From assembly GCF_015864825.1 (NCBI RefSeq), contig NZ_JADYWL010000004.1:186001-250000 (forward strand): 64,000 bases of DNA, in the 5' to 3' direction. The translations under genes and the position numbers were made by a program. The notes below the pieces were generated by a model. It was not told the origin of the DNA, searched no databases, and saw only the letters and a program-made list of their open reading frames with translations. Shown here piece after piece: positions 39,951-47,859 of the stretch (positions are counted from its first letter, which is position 1; every line of letters starts with the position of its first letter). The DNA is from Psychrobacter sp. NZS113 (GTDB lineage: Bacteria; Pseudomonadota; Gammaproteobacteria; Pseudomonadales; Moraxellaceae).

Positions 39951-40067
39951 ATGAAAAAACTCAGTAAGAAAAAGTCACAATGGCTATGGTTTGTCGGGCT
40001 GTATGTGGCAGGGTTCTTGGTGGTATTTACCATTGCACAATTAATCAAACTCGCAATGGGTGTTTAA
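39951..40067 (+). CDS. DUF2474 small membrane protein, accessory subunit of the Cio oxidase
   Basis: A 38-residue single-helix protein: basic start MKKLSKKKSQWLW, then a hydrophobic helix FVGLYVAGFLVVFTIAQLI, ending KLAMGV. AGGAG stands six bases before the ATG. Position right after cioAB, size and the WLWFVGLY motif fit the DUF2474 family that accompanies cyanide-insensitive bd oxidases, the counterpart of CydX. It is closed by a terminator 22 bp downstream, so it is the third gene of the operon. Role in oxidase assembly or stability is inferred from the CydX analogy. Confidence 0.85.
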   Translation: MKKLSKKKSQWLWFVGLYVAGFLVVFTIAQLIKLAMGV

Positions 40068-40088
40068 TACTCATAACGGCACACACAT

Positions 40089-40125
40089 AAAAAAGCAGCG
40101 TTGATTGAATCAACACTGCTTTTTT
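40089..40125 (+). terminator. Terminator after the cio operon
   Basis: AAAAAGCAGCGTTGATT pairs with AATCAACACTGCTTTTT (one mismatch) around a 2-3 nt loop, ending in six T; the A-tract on the other side makes it usable by murU on the minus strand as well. Confidence 0.85.
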
Positions 40126-40136
40126 ATGCATACTCA

Positions 40137-40244
40137 TATAGTCAAAGAAATCTAAAATTGCTACAAGGCAGTTGACTGTAGATTGTACAAATAGTACATC
40201 TAAGGAGACTAACACCGTAGCAGTTTAGTAGTTCTCTGACTATA
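40137..40244. repeat. 108-bp dispersed repeat, copy 2
   Basis: Same length and orientation as copy 1 with about 7 substitutions; ends TATAGTCAAAGAA and TTCTCTGACTATA match as inverted repeats at 12 of 13 positions. It sits between the cio terminator and the murU stop. Confidence 0.9.
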
Positions 40245-40260
40245 TAAGAATTTATCGAGC

Positions 40261-40995
40261 TTATACACCCAAGTGGTTTTTGGCACCTTTACTTTCGATA
40301 AACTCATTTACCTGTTCCAAGCGCTCAGGCGTGCCCACATCTATCCAATTGTCAGTAATGACTTCAGCGGTAATCTGAAACTTGAGCATCGCTTGTTTGA
40401 GCAATGGTGCCAACGCTGCTGGCTGACCTGATACCAAACCATCAACCAATCTAGGCGACATCACACTGATGCCAGCAAAGGTATATTTATCAGCATCACC
40501 TACAGGTTGCTCACTAGCAAGCCCATTATTAATCGCAAAATCTCCGCTATCATTGTGCGCCGGATTATCAATCAAGAGTAAATGCGCACGCTGATCAGCA
40601 CCCAGTGTGTAGTCTTGCAACTGTGTGAAATCATAGGTCGTCCAGACATCAGAATTCACCAAAATAAATGGCTCATCGCGCAGTTTACCAATTTGTAGTG
40701 CTTGAAAAATGCCACCCGCTGTTTCTAGAGGTTCATCGCCTTCTACTGACCAATGCAGTTTTACGCCATATTGAGCGCCATCGCCCAACGTATCGATGAG
40801 CTTATCAGCCAACCACGACGCATTGATCGTAATGTCAGTGATACCTGCTGCCTGTAGCGCTTTGATGTGCCAAACGATAAGCGGCTGACCCGCAACTTCC
40901 ACCAAAGGCTTGGGCGTCTCAAGCGTCAACGGGCGTAGACGCGTACCCTTGCCCGCTGCCAAAATCATGGCTTGTGTAATCGTAGAGGTAGACAT
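40261..40995 (-). CDS. murU: N-acetylmuramate alpha-1-phosphate uridylyltransferase
   Basis: Nucleotidyltransferase converting MurNAc-1-phosphate plus UTP to UDP-MurNAc in the cell-wall recycling shortcut that bypasses MurA/MurB. The opening AMILAAGKGTRLRPLTLETPKPLVEVAG is the sugar-nucleotidyltransferase signature; LVNSDVWT, FAGISVMSP and the final NWIDVGTPERL complete the pattern. The 244-residue length fits MurU (E. coli lacks this enzyme). The longest frame opens with GTG 41001 directly touching AGGAG; the ATG at 40995, five bases beyond AGGAG, is chosen. It follows amgK by about 58 bp, as in Pseudomonas. Confidence 0.92.
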   Translation of the reverse strand: MSTSTITQAMILAAGKGTRLRPLTLETPKPLVEVAGQPLIVWHIKALQAAGITDITINASWLADKLIDTLGDGAQYGVKLHWSVEGDEPLETAGGIFQALQIGKLRDEPFILVNSDVWTTYDFTQLQDYTLGADQRAHLLLIDNPAHNDSGDFAINNGLASEQPVGDADKYTFAGISVMSPRLVDGLVSGQPAALAPLLKQAMLKFQITAEVITDNWIDVGTPERLEQVNEFIESKGAKNHLGV

Positions 40996-41053
40996 GTACA
41001 CTCCTATAATGTGTGATTTTTAAGCTCTTAAAATACTAATACGATAAATATGG

Positions 41054-42175
41054 TTAGATATACTGTTGCACAAACTTGTGCTGATATGCAGGCAGCACGG
41101 TATCCACAAACCATTTATTAAATGGTAGTAGCGCTTGTTGTAAGCTATCACTGCCCTGCTTGCCAAGCCACTCTAGCTCAAAGACTAGATCACTCATCAC
41201 TTTAGGAATGTCTGCTAAATAGCGGTCTTTACCATCACGCTCAGACAAACGGATAAAAATCCCCAGTACTTTTAGATGACGCTGTACGCCCATTACATTG
41301 ACGTCATTTTCAAACTGTTGCGCACTAGCAGCTGTGGTTAATTCTGCTTGTTGCTGTAATTGCCAAAAGTCTTTCATCCATTCAGATATTTGACTCTCTG
41401 GCCATTCGACATAAGCATCACGCACCAATGACACCAAATCATAGGTGTAAGCACCAACCACTGCATCTTGAAAATCAATCACACCCAAGCGTGAATGGTC
41501 TGCTTGGTCTTGCATAAGATTGCGACTGTGATAATCACGATGGACGATGACTTGTGGCTGCTGCAAAATCTCTTTGGTCAATGCCGCTTTTAAATTGTCC
41601 CACAACGTTTTATCGAGCGCTATGCCGATATATGGTATAAACCAATCCGTAAACAGTTCCATCTCACGATCCAATAACGCCGTATCATAATCTGGTAATT
41701 GGTGCTGAGATTTTGCTGTCTCAACAGGTACGGTTTGTAGTGCGACCAACGTCTGCATTGCTAGCTGATAGTAGTCGTTAATTTGAGTAGCTGGCGCATC
41801 AACAAGCAAATGAGCGAACTCTACCGCACCAAAATCTTGTAGTACTAAAAAGCCTTTGGTCACATCTTGCGCGACAATCGCTGGTACATTGATGGCAGGT
41901 GACATCAATTTTGTGACGTTGATGAACTGACGCATGGCATCTTGTTCGTCAGCAGAATCCATGACAATGTAATTCAACGTTCCATTGCCATCATCTTTTG
42001 GCAGTTGAATACGGTGGTATTGTCGGGCGCTGGCATCACCAGGCAGACTATCTAAGTTAAATTCTTGGCCTGTAAATACCTGCTGCAACCAGCTCTCTAG
42101 CTGCTGTAGGCGACTATTGGTTTTGGTATCAGTCATGGTTGGCTCTAAAGTCAGTTTGTCAGTCATAATGGGCAT
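41054..42175 (-). CDS. amgK: N-acetylmuramate/N-acetylglucosamine anomeric kinase
   Basis: Phosphorylates MurNAc and GlcNAc at the anomeric carbon, feeding MurU in peptidoglycan recycling. It has the aminoglycoside-phosphotransferase fold: SLPGDASARQYHRI near the N-terminus, the catalytic loop VIHRDYHSRNLM with Asp, and the metal-binding VIDFQDAVVG. The 373 residues include about 15 extra at the N-terminus; an in-frame ATG 9 bp and another 39 bp downstream of the first are alternative starts. Divergent to lptD, an arrangement shared with pseudomonads and Acinetobacter. With MurU this implies intrinsic tolerance to fosfomycin through the MurA bypass (known for the pathway, not shown here). Confidence 0.92.
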   Translation of the reverse strand: MPIMTDKLTLEPTMTDTKTNSRLQQLESWLQQVFTGQEFNLDSLPGDASARQYHRIQLPKDDGNGTLNYIVMDSADEQDAMRQFINVTKLMSPAINVPAIVAQDVTKGFLVLQDFGAVEFAHLLVDAPATQINDYYQLAMQTLVALQTVPVETAKSQHQLPDYDTALLDREMELFTDWFIPYIGIALDKTLWDNLKAALTKEILQQPQVIVHRDYHSRNLMQDQADHSRLGVIDFQDAVVGAYTYDLVSLVRDAYVEWPESQISEWMKDFWQLQQQAELTTAASAQQFENDVNVMGVQRHLKVLGIFIRLSERDGKDRYLADIPKVMSDLVFELEWLGKQGSDSLQQALLPFNKWFVDTVLPAYQHKFVQQYI

Positions 42176-42549
42176 CGTAGGTTAAATATAAGTCGTAAAC
42201 AATTAAAGTAGTGATAAGTCAGGCAAAACCTTGTTAAAATAGTGAAATCTTGAGCTACAATAACTGCTATAACAAGTATATTAAGTTATCATTAAATATT
42301 TAGCGCTAAGCATAATCTCGGCAATCATTCGAAAATCAGCATGGCTATATTATAAATTTTGGTAAATAGTGTAGCTGATTTGGTTTTTTTTGACTATGAT
42401 TAGTCGTCATTATATGTAAAACACTCAAACTCTTGAGATCGCTATCATCAATTAGTGATTTTTTAGTCGTTTATTAACTGCTATACCTTGTTCAATAATG
42501 CGGCTACTAAGCTCAGTATCGCAATCCAATAGGCTCTGCAATCATAGGT
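42176..42549. other. amgK/lptD divergent intergenic region
   Basis: 374 bp that must hold promoters for both directions. AT-rich, no gene; no sigma-E type GGAACTT/TCTGA pair was found for lptD. Confidence 0.45.
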
Positions 42550-45500
42550 GTGCCCTTGTTATATTCTCCGCTTTACCAAAGCATTCGCGTGATCTTATTT
42601 GGCGCTTTAGGCTTATCCAGCCTAGCTGTTAATGCTGCAATCAGCGATGCTGACACACAAAAAACTGCGCCGATCCTCACCGATAGTAGTACACGTTACA
42701 TATCTAAAGCAGCGCCTAATGCTAATAGTAATGTCAATCAAACACATGACTATAGTGATATCAACTATCAAGCGAGTCAGAGTCCAAAGGCTACTACTGC
42801 AACCAAACAGTCGCAACAGGCAGCCGTTGCCACTAAATCTACTATTGATGACTCGACTTTAACCAACAGTATTGATGGTGATGATACGGATTTAGATGGT
42901 AGCACTTTAGATAACAGCTCTTTTGACGATAGCAAATTCAGTGATGACTCTATCGGTAATAATAGCTCTCTAGAAATCACTGCCATTAAAGATAGCGGCA
43001 ATAAAGACAGCGATACTCAAGACAGTAACAATCCAGCTTTTGTACCAGCATTGGATGCTCAGAAAAACATTTCTGCCACACAAACTAATAATACAAGCAC
43101 GCCTAAAACTGCAAAAAATACCAACAAGCTTGATTTGAGCGATGAAAGTATTCAAGACAGCTTAATGCGCTTGGCAGAGTTTTATGAACTAACACCCGAT
43201 ACTGAAGTTCCAGCAGCAGATAGCACGGTCGACACAACCAGCCCTCAAACCATTCCAAAAGTAGGTAAAGACTTACAGCTGCCAATACGTACTGTAGATA
43301 GCTCAGAACGCTGTGAAGGCCAATGGGTTTACCCAAAGAGCAACCCTAATTATCAGCGTGCTGTAAACGAGGCTGGAGCAACTAATAGCCTCGAAAATAA
43401 CCGAGCACCTTTATTTACAGAGTCGGACTATGGTTATTACGATAGCGTTGACTACGCCGAGCTCTCGGGTAATGTCATTATTAATCAAGGCACTCAGCAA
43501 ATAGCAGCAGAAAAAGTCTCGTTAGATTTGAGTAGTGGTGTGGCGGCAGCTCAAGGCAATGTCATGTTTACTGACCAAGCGACTGGGCAAAGCGTAACAC
43601 GTGATGGCGCGCCAGATAATACATCCAATAGCCTTGTAGACAAGACAGCACAAAGTGGCCTAATCGGTGTGGCAGACAGCTTGGCTTACAATACCAATAC
43701 CGGACAATCAACCGCTAACGATGTGGCTTTTGCGAGTGTCGGCCTACAAGCTCATGGCTATGCCAAGCGTTTGAACAGACCTAATGACAGTCAGTACGAA
43801 TTAGACGAAGTGATGTTTAGTACCTGCCCACCCATGGATCGCAAGTGGCAATTTGATGCCAAAAGTATTGACTTAGATACAGAGACAGGTCGCGGTAAAG
43901 CCTATGATACAACCTTCCGTATCGCCGATGTTCCCGTCTTTTATTTGCCTTATTTTAACTTCCCTATAGACAGTCGTCGTAGTAGTGGCGTCTTATTACC
44001 GAACGTTGGTTTTGATAGTGAAAGTGGTCTAGAAATTGAGGTTCCTTATTACTTGAATTTGGCACCCAATTACGACGCCACACTCGATACGCATATTTAT
44101 ACTGATCGTAACCCAATGATATCAGGTGAGTTTCGCTATTTAACCGAAGACTATGGCAAAGGAACCTTAAACGGCTCATACCTGCCCAGTGATAACGAGT
44201 ATGACGATGAAGACCGTAGTAGTCTTTTTTATGAGCATACGTGGGAATCCAAAAGTATTCCGCGTTTGAGTGGGGATCTCAAATACAGCTACGTATCAGA
44301 TTCTGATTACTTAGATGATTTTGACACAATGGGTTTATCTGATAGCACCGTAAACTTGCCGAGACGCGCGCGACTTAACTACTATAATGATTATGTGACT
44401 GGTGAGCTGAAGGTTGAATCTTTTCAAACACTAGATGCAGTTGATAGCGATGGTGAGGAACTAGAAGATAAAGATCGACCTTATTCTCGCCTACCACAGT
44501 TGACATTGAACTACCGCATACCTACGAACAGTAACTTTGAAGTCACAGGTGTTAGTGATTCGGCGTACTTTAAAAAATCTATCGATGATGGCTCTGAAAA
44601 CGAAAAAAGCGGCACACGTCTTTATAATAAAATTAGTGCCGCCTACCCAATTGAATCTTCATGGGGTTATATTAAGCCAAAACTCAGTCTGCAACATCTC
44701 TATACTGTGTATGATGAGGATAGCTTAGAAGACAATTCATTAAGTGAAGAAGATGGTAGTCAATCAGTGTTTGTACCACAAGCCAGTATTGATGCCGGAT
44801 TAACTTTCTACCAAGCTGGCTCACCATTTGGCGCTTTTGACGATACGATGGGTGGCTATCAGTTGCTAAGTCCGCGATTGAAATATACATATGCGCCATA
44901 CGAGGACCAAAATGATATTCCCAACTTTAATACTCGCATTGCCTCAGTTAATTATGAACAACTTTTTTCGGACAGTTGGTTTTTAGGGCATGACCGCTTG
45001 CAAGATTTGCATGCGATTACCCCTGGCGTTAACTATCGTTACATCGATGCAACGGGTGTGACACGTTTCGATGGTAGTATTGCAGAGCAGTTTTATATCG
45101 ACGATGGTCGTGTAACACTGGTTGATGATGAACCAGTTTTTACTACCTCATCATCAGGTATAGCGTGGGACTCTAGCATTCAACCATATAATAACGTTTG
45201 GGTCGATGTTAACGGTGCATTGAAGCACAGTTACGATCTAAGCTATATCACTACTCAGCTACGCTATCAGCCAAATGAGAACAGTCTATTCAATGTTGGC
45301 TTGATTAAACGTCAAACTGATACGAATACCAACCAAGAAGAACTAGATGCAGTCACTGCATCTGCCGTGTTCCCTATCAATAATAAATGGCGTGTGATGA
45401 CACAGCTCCAATACGATTATAGTGATAGTAAAATGCTTGATGCGCTCGTTGGTGTGGATTATGAAGACTGCTGCTTTGGCTTTGCCGTTTATGGTCGTCG

Positions 45501-45657
45501 TTACTATAATGACTTAGATATTACAGAAGAGCCAACACAAGCTATTATGGCCGAGATTAGACTCAGTGGTCTGGGCAGTGGTAAAAGTAGTTTGACAAGT
45601 TTACTCTCTGAAAAAGTACTCGGTTTTGAGCCTGTACAAACAGCGTGGAAAAATTAG
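42550..45657 (+). CDS. lptD: LPS-assembly protein LptD
   Basis: Outer-membrane barrel that inserts LPS with LptE. Signal peptide about 1-31 (VILFGALGLSSLAVNAA). Residues 32 to about 240 are a Ser/Asn/Asp/Thr-rich low-complexity stretch absent from E. coli LptD (784 residues; 1035 here). An LptA/OstA-like jellyroll follows (about 290-430: YAELSGNVIINQGTQQI), then the barrel from RRSSGVLLPNVGF. Four cysteines match the disulfide pattern of E. coli: Cys255 (SERCEG), Cys426 (STCPP) and the CC pair 974-975 (YEDCCFG). Starts at GTG 42550; a TTG at 42556 fits AGGTG spacing equally well. surA follows. Confidence 0.95.
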   Translation: MPLLYSPLYQSIRVILFGALGLSSLAVNAAISDADTQKTAPILTDSSTRYISKAAPNANSNVNQTHDYSDINYQASQSPKATTATKQSQQAAVATKSTIDDSTLTNSIDGDDTDLDGSTLDNSSFDDSKFSDDSIGNNSSLEITAIKDSGNKDSDTQDSNNPAFVPALDAQKNISATQTNNTSTPKTAKNTNKLDLSDESIQDSLMRLAEFYELTPDTEVPAADSTVDTTSPQTIPKVGKDLQLPIRTVDSSERCEGQWVYPKSNPNYQRAVNEAGATNSLENNRAPLFTESDYGYYDSVDYAELSGNVIINQGTQQIAAEKVSLDLSSGVAAAQGNVMFTDQATGQSVTRDGAPDNTSNSLVDKTAQSGLIGVADSLAYNTNTGQSTANDVAFASVGLQAHGYAKRLNRPNDSQYELDEVMFSTCPPMDRKWQFDAKSIDLDTETGRGKAYDTTFRIADVPVFYLPYFNFPIDSRRSSGVLLPNVGFDSESGLEIEVPYYLNLAPNYDATLDTHIYTDRNPMISGEFRYLTEDYGKGTLNGSYLPSDNEYDDEDRSSLFYEHTWESKSIPRLSGDLKYSYVSDSDYLDDFDTMGLSDSTVNLPRRARLNYYNDYVTGELKVESFQTLDAVDSDGEELEDKDRPYSRLPQLTLNYRIPTNSNFEVTGVSDSAYFKKSIDDGSENEKSGTRLYNKISAAYPIESSWGYIKPKLSLQHLYTVYDEDSLEDNSLSEEDGSQSVFVPQASIDAGLTFYQAGSPFGAFDDTMGGYQLLSPRLKYTYAPYEDQNDIPNFNTRIASVNYEQLFSDSWFLGHDRLQDLHAITPGVNYRYIDATGVTRFDGSIAEQFYIDDGRVTLVDDEPVFTTSSSGIAWDSSIQPYNNVWVDVNGALKHSYDLSYITTQLRYQPNENSLFNVGLIKRQTDTNTNQEELDAVTASAVFPINNKWRVMTQLQYDYSDSKMLDALVGVDYEDCCFGFAVYGRRYYNDLDITEEPTQAIMAEIRLSGLGSGKSSLTSLLSEKVLGFEPVQTAWKN

Positions 45658-45844
45658 TGGTTTAACCAATACATGAAATATACGCGACTAAGAAGCCAAC
45701 TAAGCTTATACTCGCGTCATTATCTAATTACGTGATATTATTTATAACATTATGGGCAACACCATCCAGTATGTAATTATTAAAAACATAAAAGATAGTG
45801 CTGTCCAACTACCATCCGATGCGATGACATTGATGAGGAGCATC

Positions 45845-47245
45845 ATGAGATTTTTTTCTGTACGTCAAACCAGCCGTGCTGTACTGTTTTCTATGGGTAT
45901 GAGTGCAGGCCTTGTGCTTAGTCTCAATGCCCAAGCTGCCACCGTAAAACCTGCAGCGGCTAAAGCGACAACCAATGCTGAACAAAGCAACGTGAATCGC
46001 TTGACCCCAGCCAATAGCACAGACGGTATCATTGCATTGGTCAATGAAGATGCTATCTTAAAAAGTGAATTGGTTGCTGCTATTGCGCAAGCTCAAGCAC
46101 GTGCTCAAGCTGCTGGTGAGCCAATTGACAACTCAGCACAGCTACAGTCTGAAGTGTTAAATGCACTTATTTTACGTGAGCTACAGCTGTCTATGATCAA
46201 GCGCTCAGGTCTAAAGCCTGATGATGCGGCTATCAATCAGCGCCTTGGTCAAATCGCACAAGCAGAAGGACTCGGTAGCATTGCAGCATTACAGCAACGC
46301 TTAGATGCAGCCAGACCTGGTAGCTACGCCGCTCTACGTGCTCAAATGATCGAAGATGCCTCTATTCAAACATTGCAGCAACGCCAAATCAGTAGTCGTG
46401 TCCGCATCAGCGAGCAAGATATTGATGCATTTTTGGCATCGCCTGAAGCCAAGCGTTTAAACCAAAGTGAATATCAAACAATCCATGTACGCGTGCCTTA
46501 CATAGATGACTATAGCCGTCTATCCGAGGCTCAGCGTGCAGAAGCATTAAAGGTAGCGGAAGCGTTACGCACTCGCCTGCTCGTATCAAATGTTAATGTT
46601 ACAGAAGCTGTTGCTGCTAGCCAAGGTAGCTATCCTATCCCGCTACAAGGTGGCGATATGGGCTTTCACAAAGCCGCCTCATTACCTACAGAGTTATCAA
46701 GCCAAATTACCAAGCTTGATGTCGGTGCTGTCAGTGAGCCATTAATTACTCCTGAAGGTATCGATATCATTAAGCTTGCTGATAAAAAAGCCAGTGATAC
46801 CATGCTGATACCGCAGTGGCAAACTCGTCACATATTAGTTAAAGTTGATGAGCTCCAGACGGATGCGCTTGCTGAACAAAAAATCAATGACTTATATGAA
46901 CAGTTACGTAGTGGTGCTGACTTTGCTGGTTTAGCATCGACCTACTCAGATGATCCAGGCTCAGCTGGTCGTGGTGGCGATCTTGACTGGGTCAGTGAAG
47001 AAGACATGGTCGGTCCGTTTGAAGCTGTCATGAAAAATACAGCAGTCGGTGATTACTCTGCTCCCTTCAAGACCCAGTTTGGCTGGCATATCTTAAAAAT
47101 TGACGGTAAGCGTGATCAAGATGTTAGTGAGCAATATCGTCGCAGTATGGCACGTCAAGCATTGTACCAACGCCTAGCACCACAGGCTCAAGAAGACTGG
47201 CTACAAGAGTTACGTTCTAGCGCTTATATCCAAGTACTTGGATAA
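45845..47245 (+). CDS. surA: Periplasmic chaperone / peptidyl-prolyl isomerase SurA
   Basis: Escorts outer-membrane proteins to BamA. Signal peptide about 1-30 (RAVLFSMGMSAGLVLSL, cleavage after NAQAA). SurA N-domain starts DGIIALVNEDAILKSEL. Two parvulin domains: the first degenerate (about 200-300, HVRVPYID), the second canonical (WQTRHILVKVD, FAGLASTYSDDPGSAGRGGDL, FGWHILKI). The open frame reaches back to 45752, but GAGGAG precedes the ATG at 45845 and puts the signal peptide at the N-terminus; the product is 466 residues. Placement right after lptD is conserved across gamma-proteobacteria and joins LptD to its chaperone. pdxA and ksgA, the usual next genes, are not present. Confidence 0.95.
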   Translation: MRFFSVRQTSRAVLFSMGMSAGLVLSLNAQAATVKPAAAKATTNAEQSNVNRLTPANSTDGIIALVNEDAILKSELVAAIAQAQARAQAAGEPIDNSAQLQSEVLNALILRELQLSMIKRSGLKPDDAAINQRLGQIAQAEGLGSIAALQQRLDAARPGSYAALRAQMIEDASIQTLQQRQISSRVRISEQDIDAFLASPEAKRLNQSEYQTIHVRVPYIDDYSRLSEAQRAEALKVAEALRTRLLVSNVNVTEAVAASQGSYPIPLQGGDMGFHKAASLPTELSSQITKLDVGAVSEPLITPEGIDIIKLADKKASDTMLIPQWQTRHILVKVDELQTDALAEQKINDLYEQLRSGADFAGLASTYSDDPGSAGRGGDLDWVSEEDMVGPFEAVMKNTAVGDYSAPFKTQFGWHILKIDGKRDQDVSEQYRRSMARQALYQRLAPQAQEDWLQELRSSAYIQVLG

Positions 47246-47283
47246 GCCACTGAATAGACTAATCACATAAATAGTCTTTGTGA

Positions 47284-47317
47284 AAAAGGGTACATGCCAA
47301 TGCATGTACCCTTTTTA
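47284..47317 (+). terminator. Rho-independent terminator after surA
   Basis: Perfect 15-bp stem (AAAAAGGGTACATGC with complement, 4-nt loop) ending in five T, 39 bp past the surA stop; its symmetry allows bidirectional use. Confidence 0.9.
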
Positions 47318-47343
47318 TTTGTGCTTTAAAAACTATAAAAATC

Positions 47344-47393
47344 TAGGGCATGTCTTCAATTCACTCGATAGTTATCTAAATGGGTTAAAAATG
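47344..47393. mobile_element. Solo left end of the 33956 element
   Basis: About 50 bp starting TAGGGCATGTCTTCAATTCA match the left end of the element at 33956 with about seven differences, running to ATGGC. No matching right end was found within the next 500 bp, so it is a decayed or truncated copy. Confidence 0.65.
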
Positions 47394-47547
47394 GCATATG
47401 CTCTACCCCTGCTAATACTTTGCTAATATCAGATTTACTACCTCGAGATGTAGTGTAGACATCTTAATCTATTATTTTAATCATTAGATACATGCGCCAA
47501 CTCTCTGAAAGCTAATTTTATACGGCTTAACTCTGTACAAATAAAGA

Positions 47548-47583
47548 AAAGCCCCGAACCTAGGGCGATTGGTTCGGGGCTTT
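47548..47583 (-). terminator. Strong GC-rich terminator with no assigned gene
   Basis: AAAGCCCCGAACC pairs perfectly (13 bp) across a 10-nt loop. On the minus strand it is followed by TTTTCTTTATTTG, a proper U-tract; the plus-strand tail is weaker. The nearest minus-strand gene, the EEP nuclease, ends 277 bp away. Confidence 0.85.
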
Positions 47584-47859
47584 AACGCTTCATGTTGTTG
47601 TTATTATCTCTTCCGTGTTGACTCATCCTAAGTCATGAACAGTAACCTATAAGACAGCGGGCTGACCTGAACTTTTATTGATACTGTCTCAACACTGCAT
47701 CCTTGCATATCCTTGTGTTGATGGTCGTATTGTAGGGCAATCAGTTTAATACAACTAGAGGCTAAAGACCTTATTTGACGTAAGCATATGCTTACGTTTT
47801 CAGAGGAAGCTTAATAGCGCAATAAGCTATCAAACTAGTATCTGTTGACCCAAAACGCT
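47584..47859 (-). other. Possible small-RNA locus upstream of the 47548 terminator
   Basis: No open frame is seen here. The stretch ends in the strong terminator at 47548-47583, and on the minus strand an unpaired-looking AATAACAACAACATG segment precedes that hairpin, a layout common in Hfq-type small RNAs. A perfect 20-bp palindrome ACGTAAGCATATGCTTACGT lies at 47778-47797, possibly an operator. It could equally be a long 3' untranslated tail of the nuclease mRNA. I recognise no known RNA family. Confidence 0.3.

Noticed and set aside
42778-43155. Antisense frames over the lptD leader
   Set aside because: Arise from the low-complexity Ser/Asp codons of lptD; no start signals.
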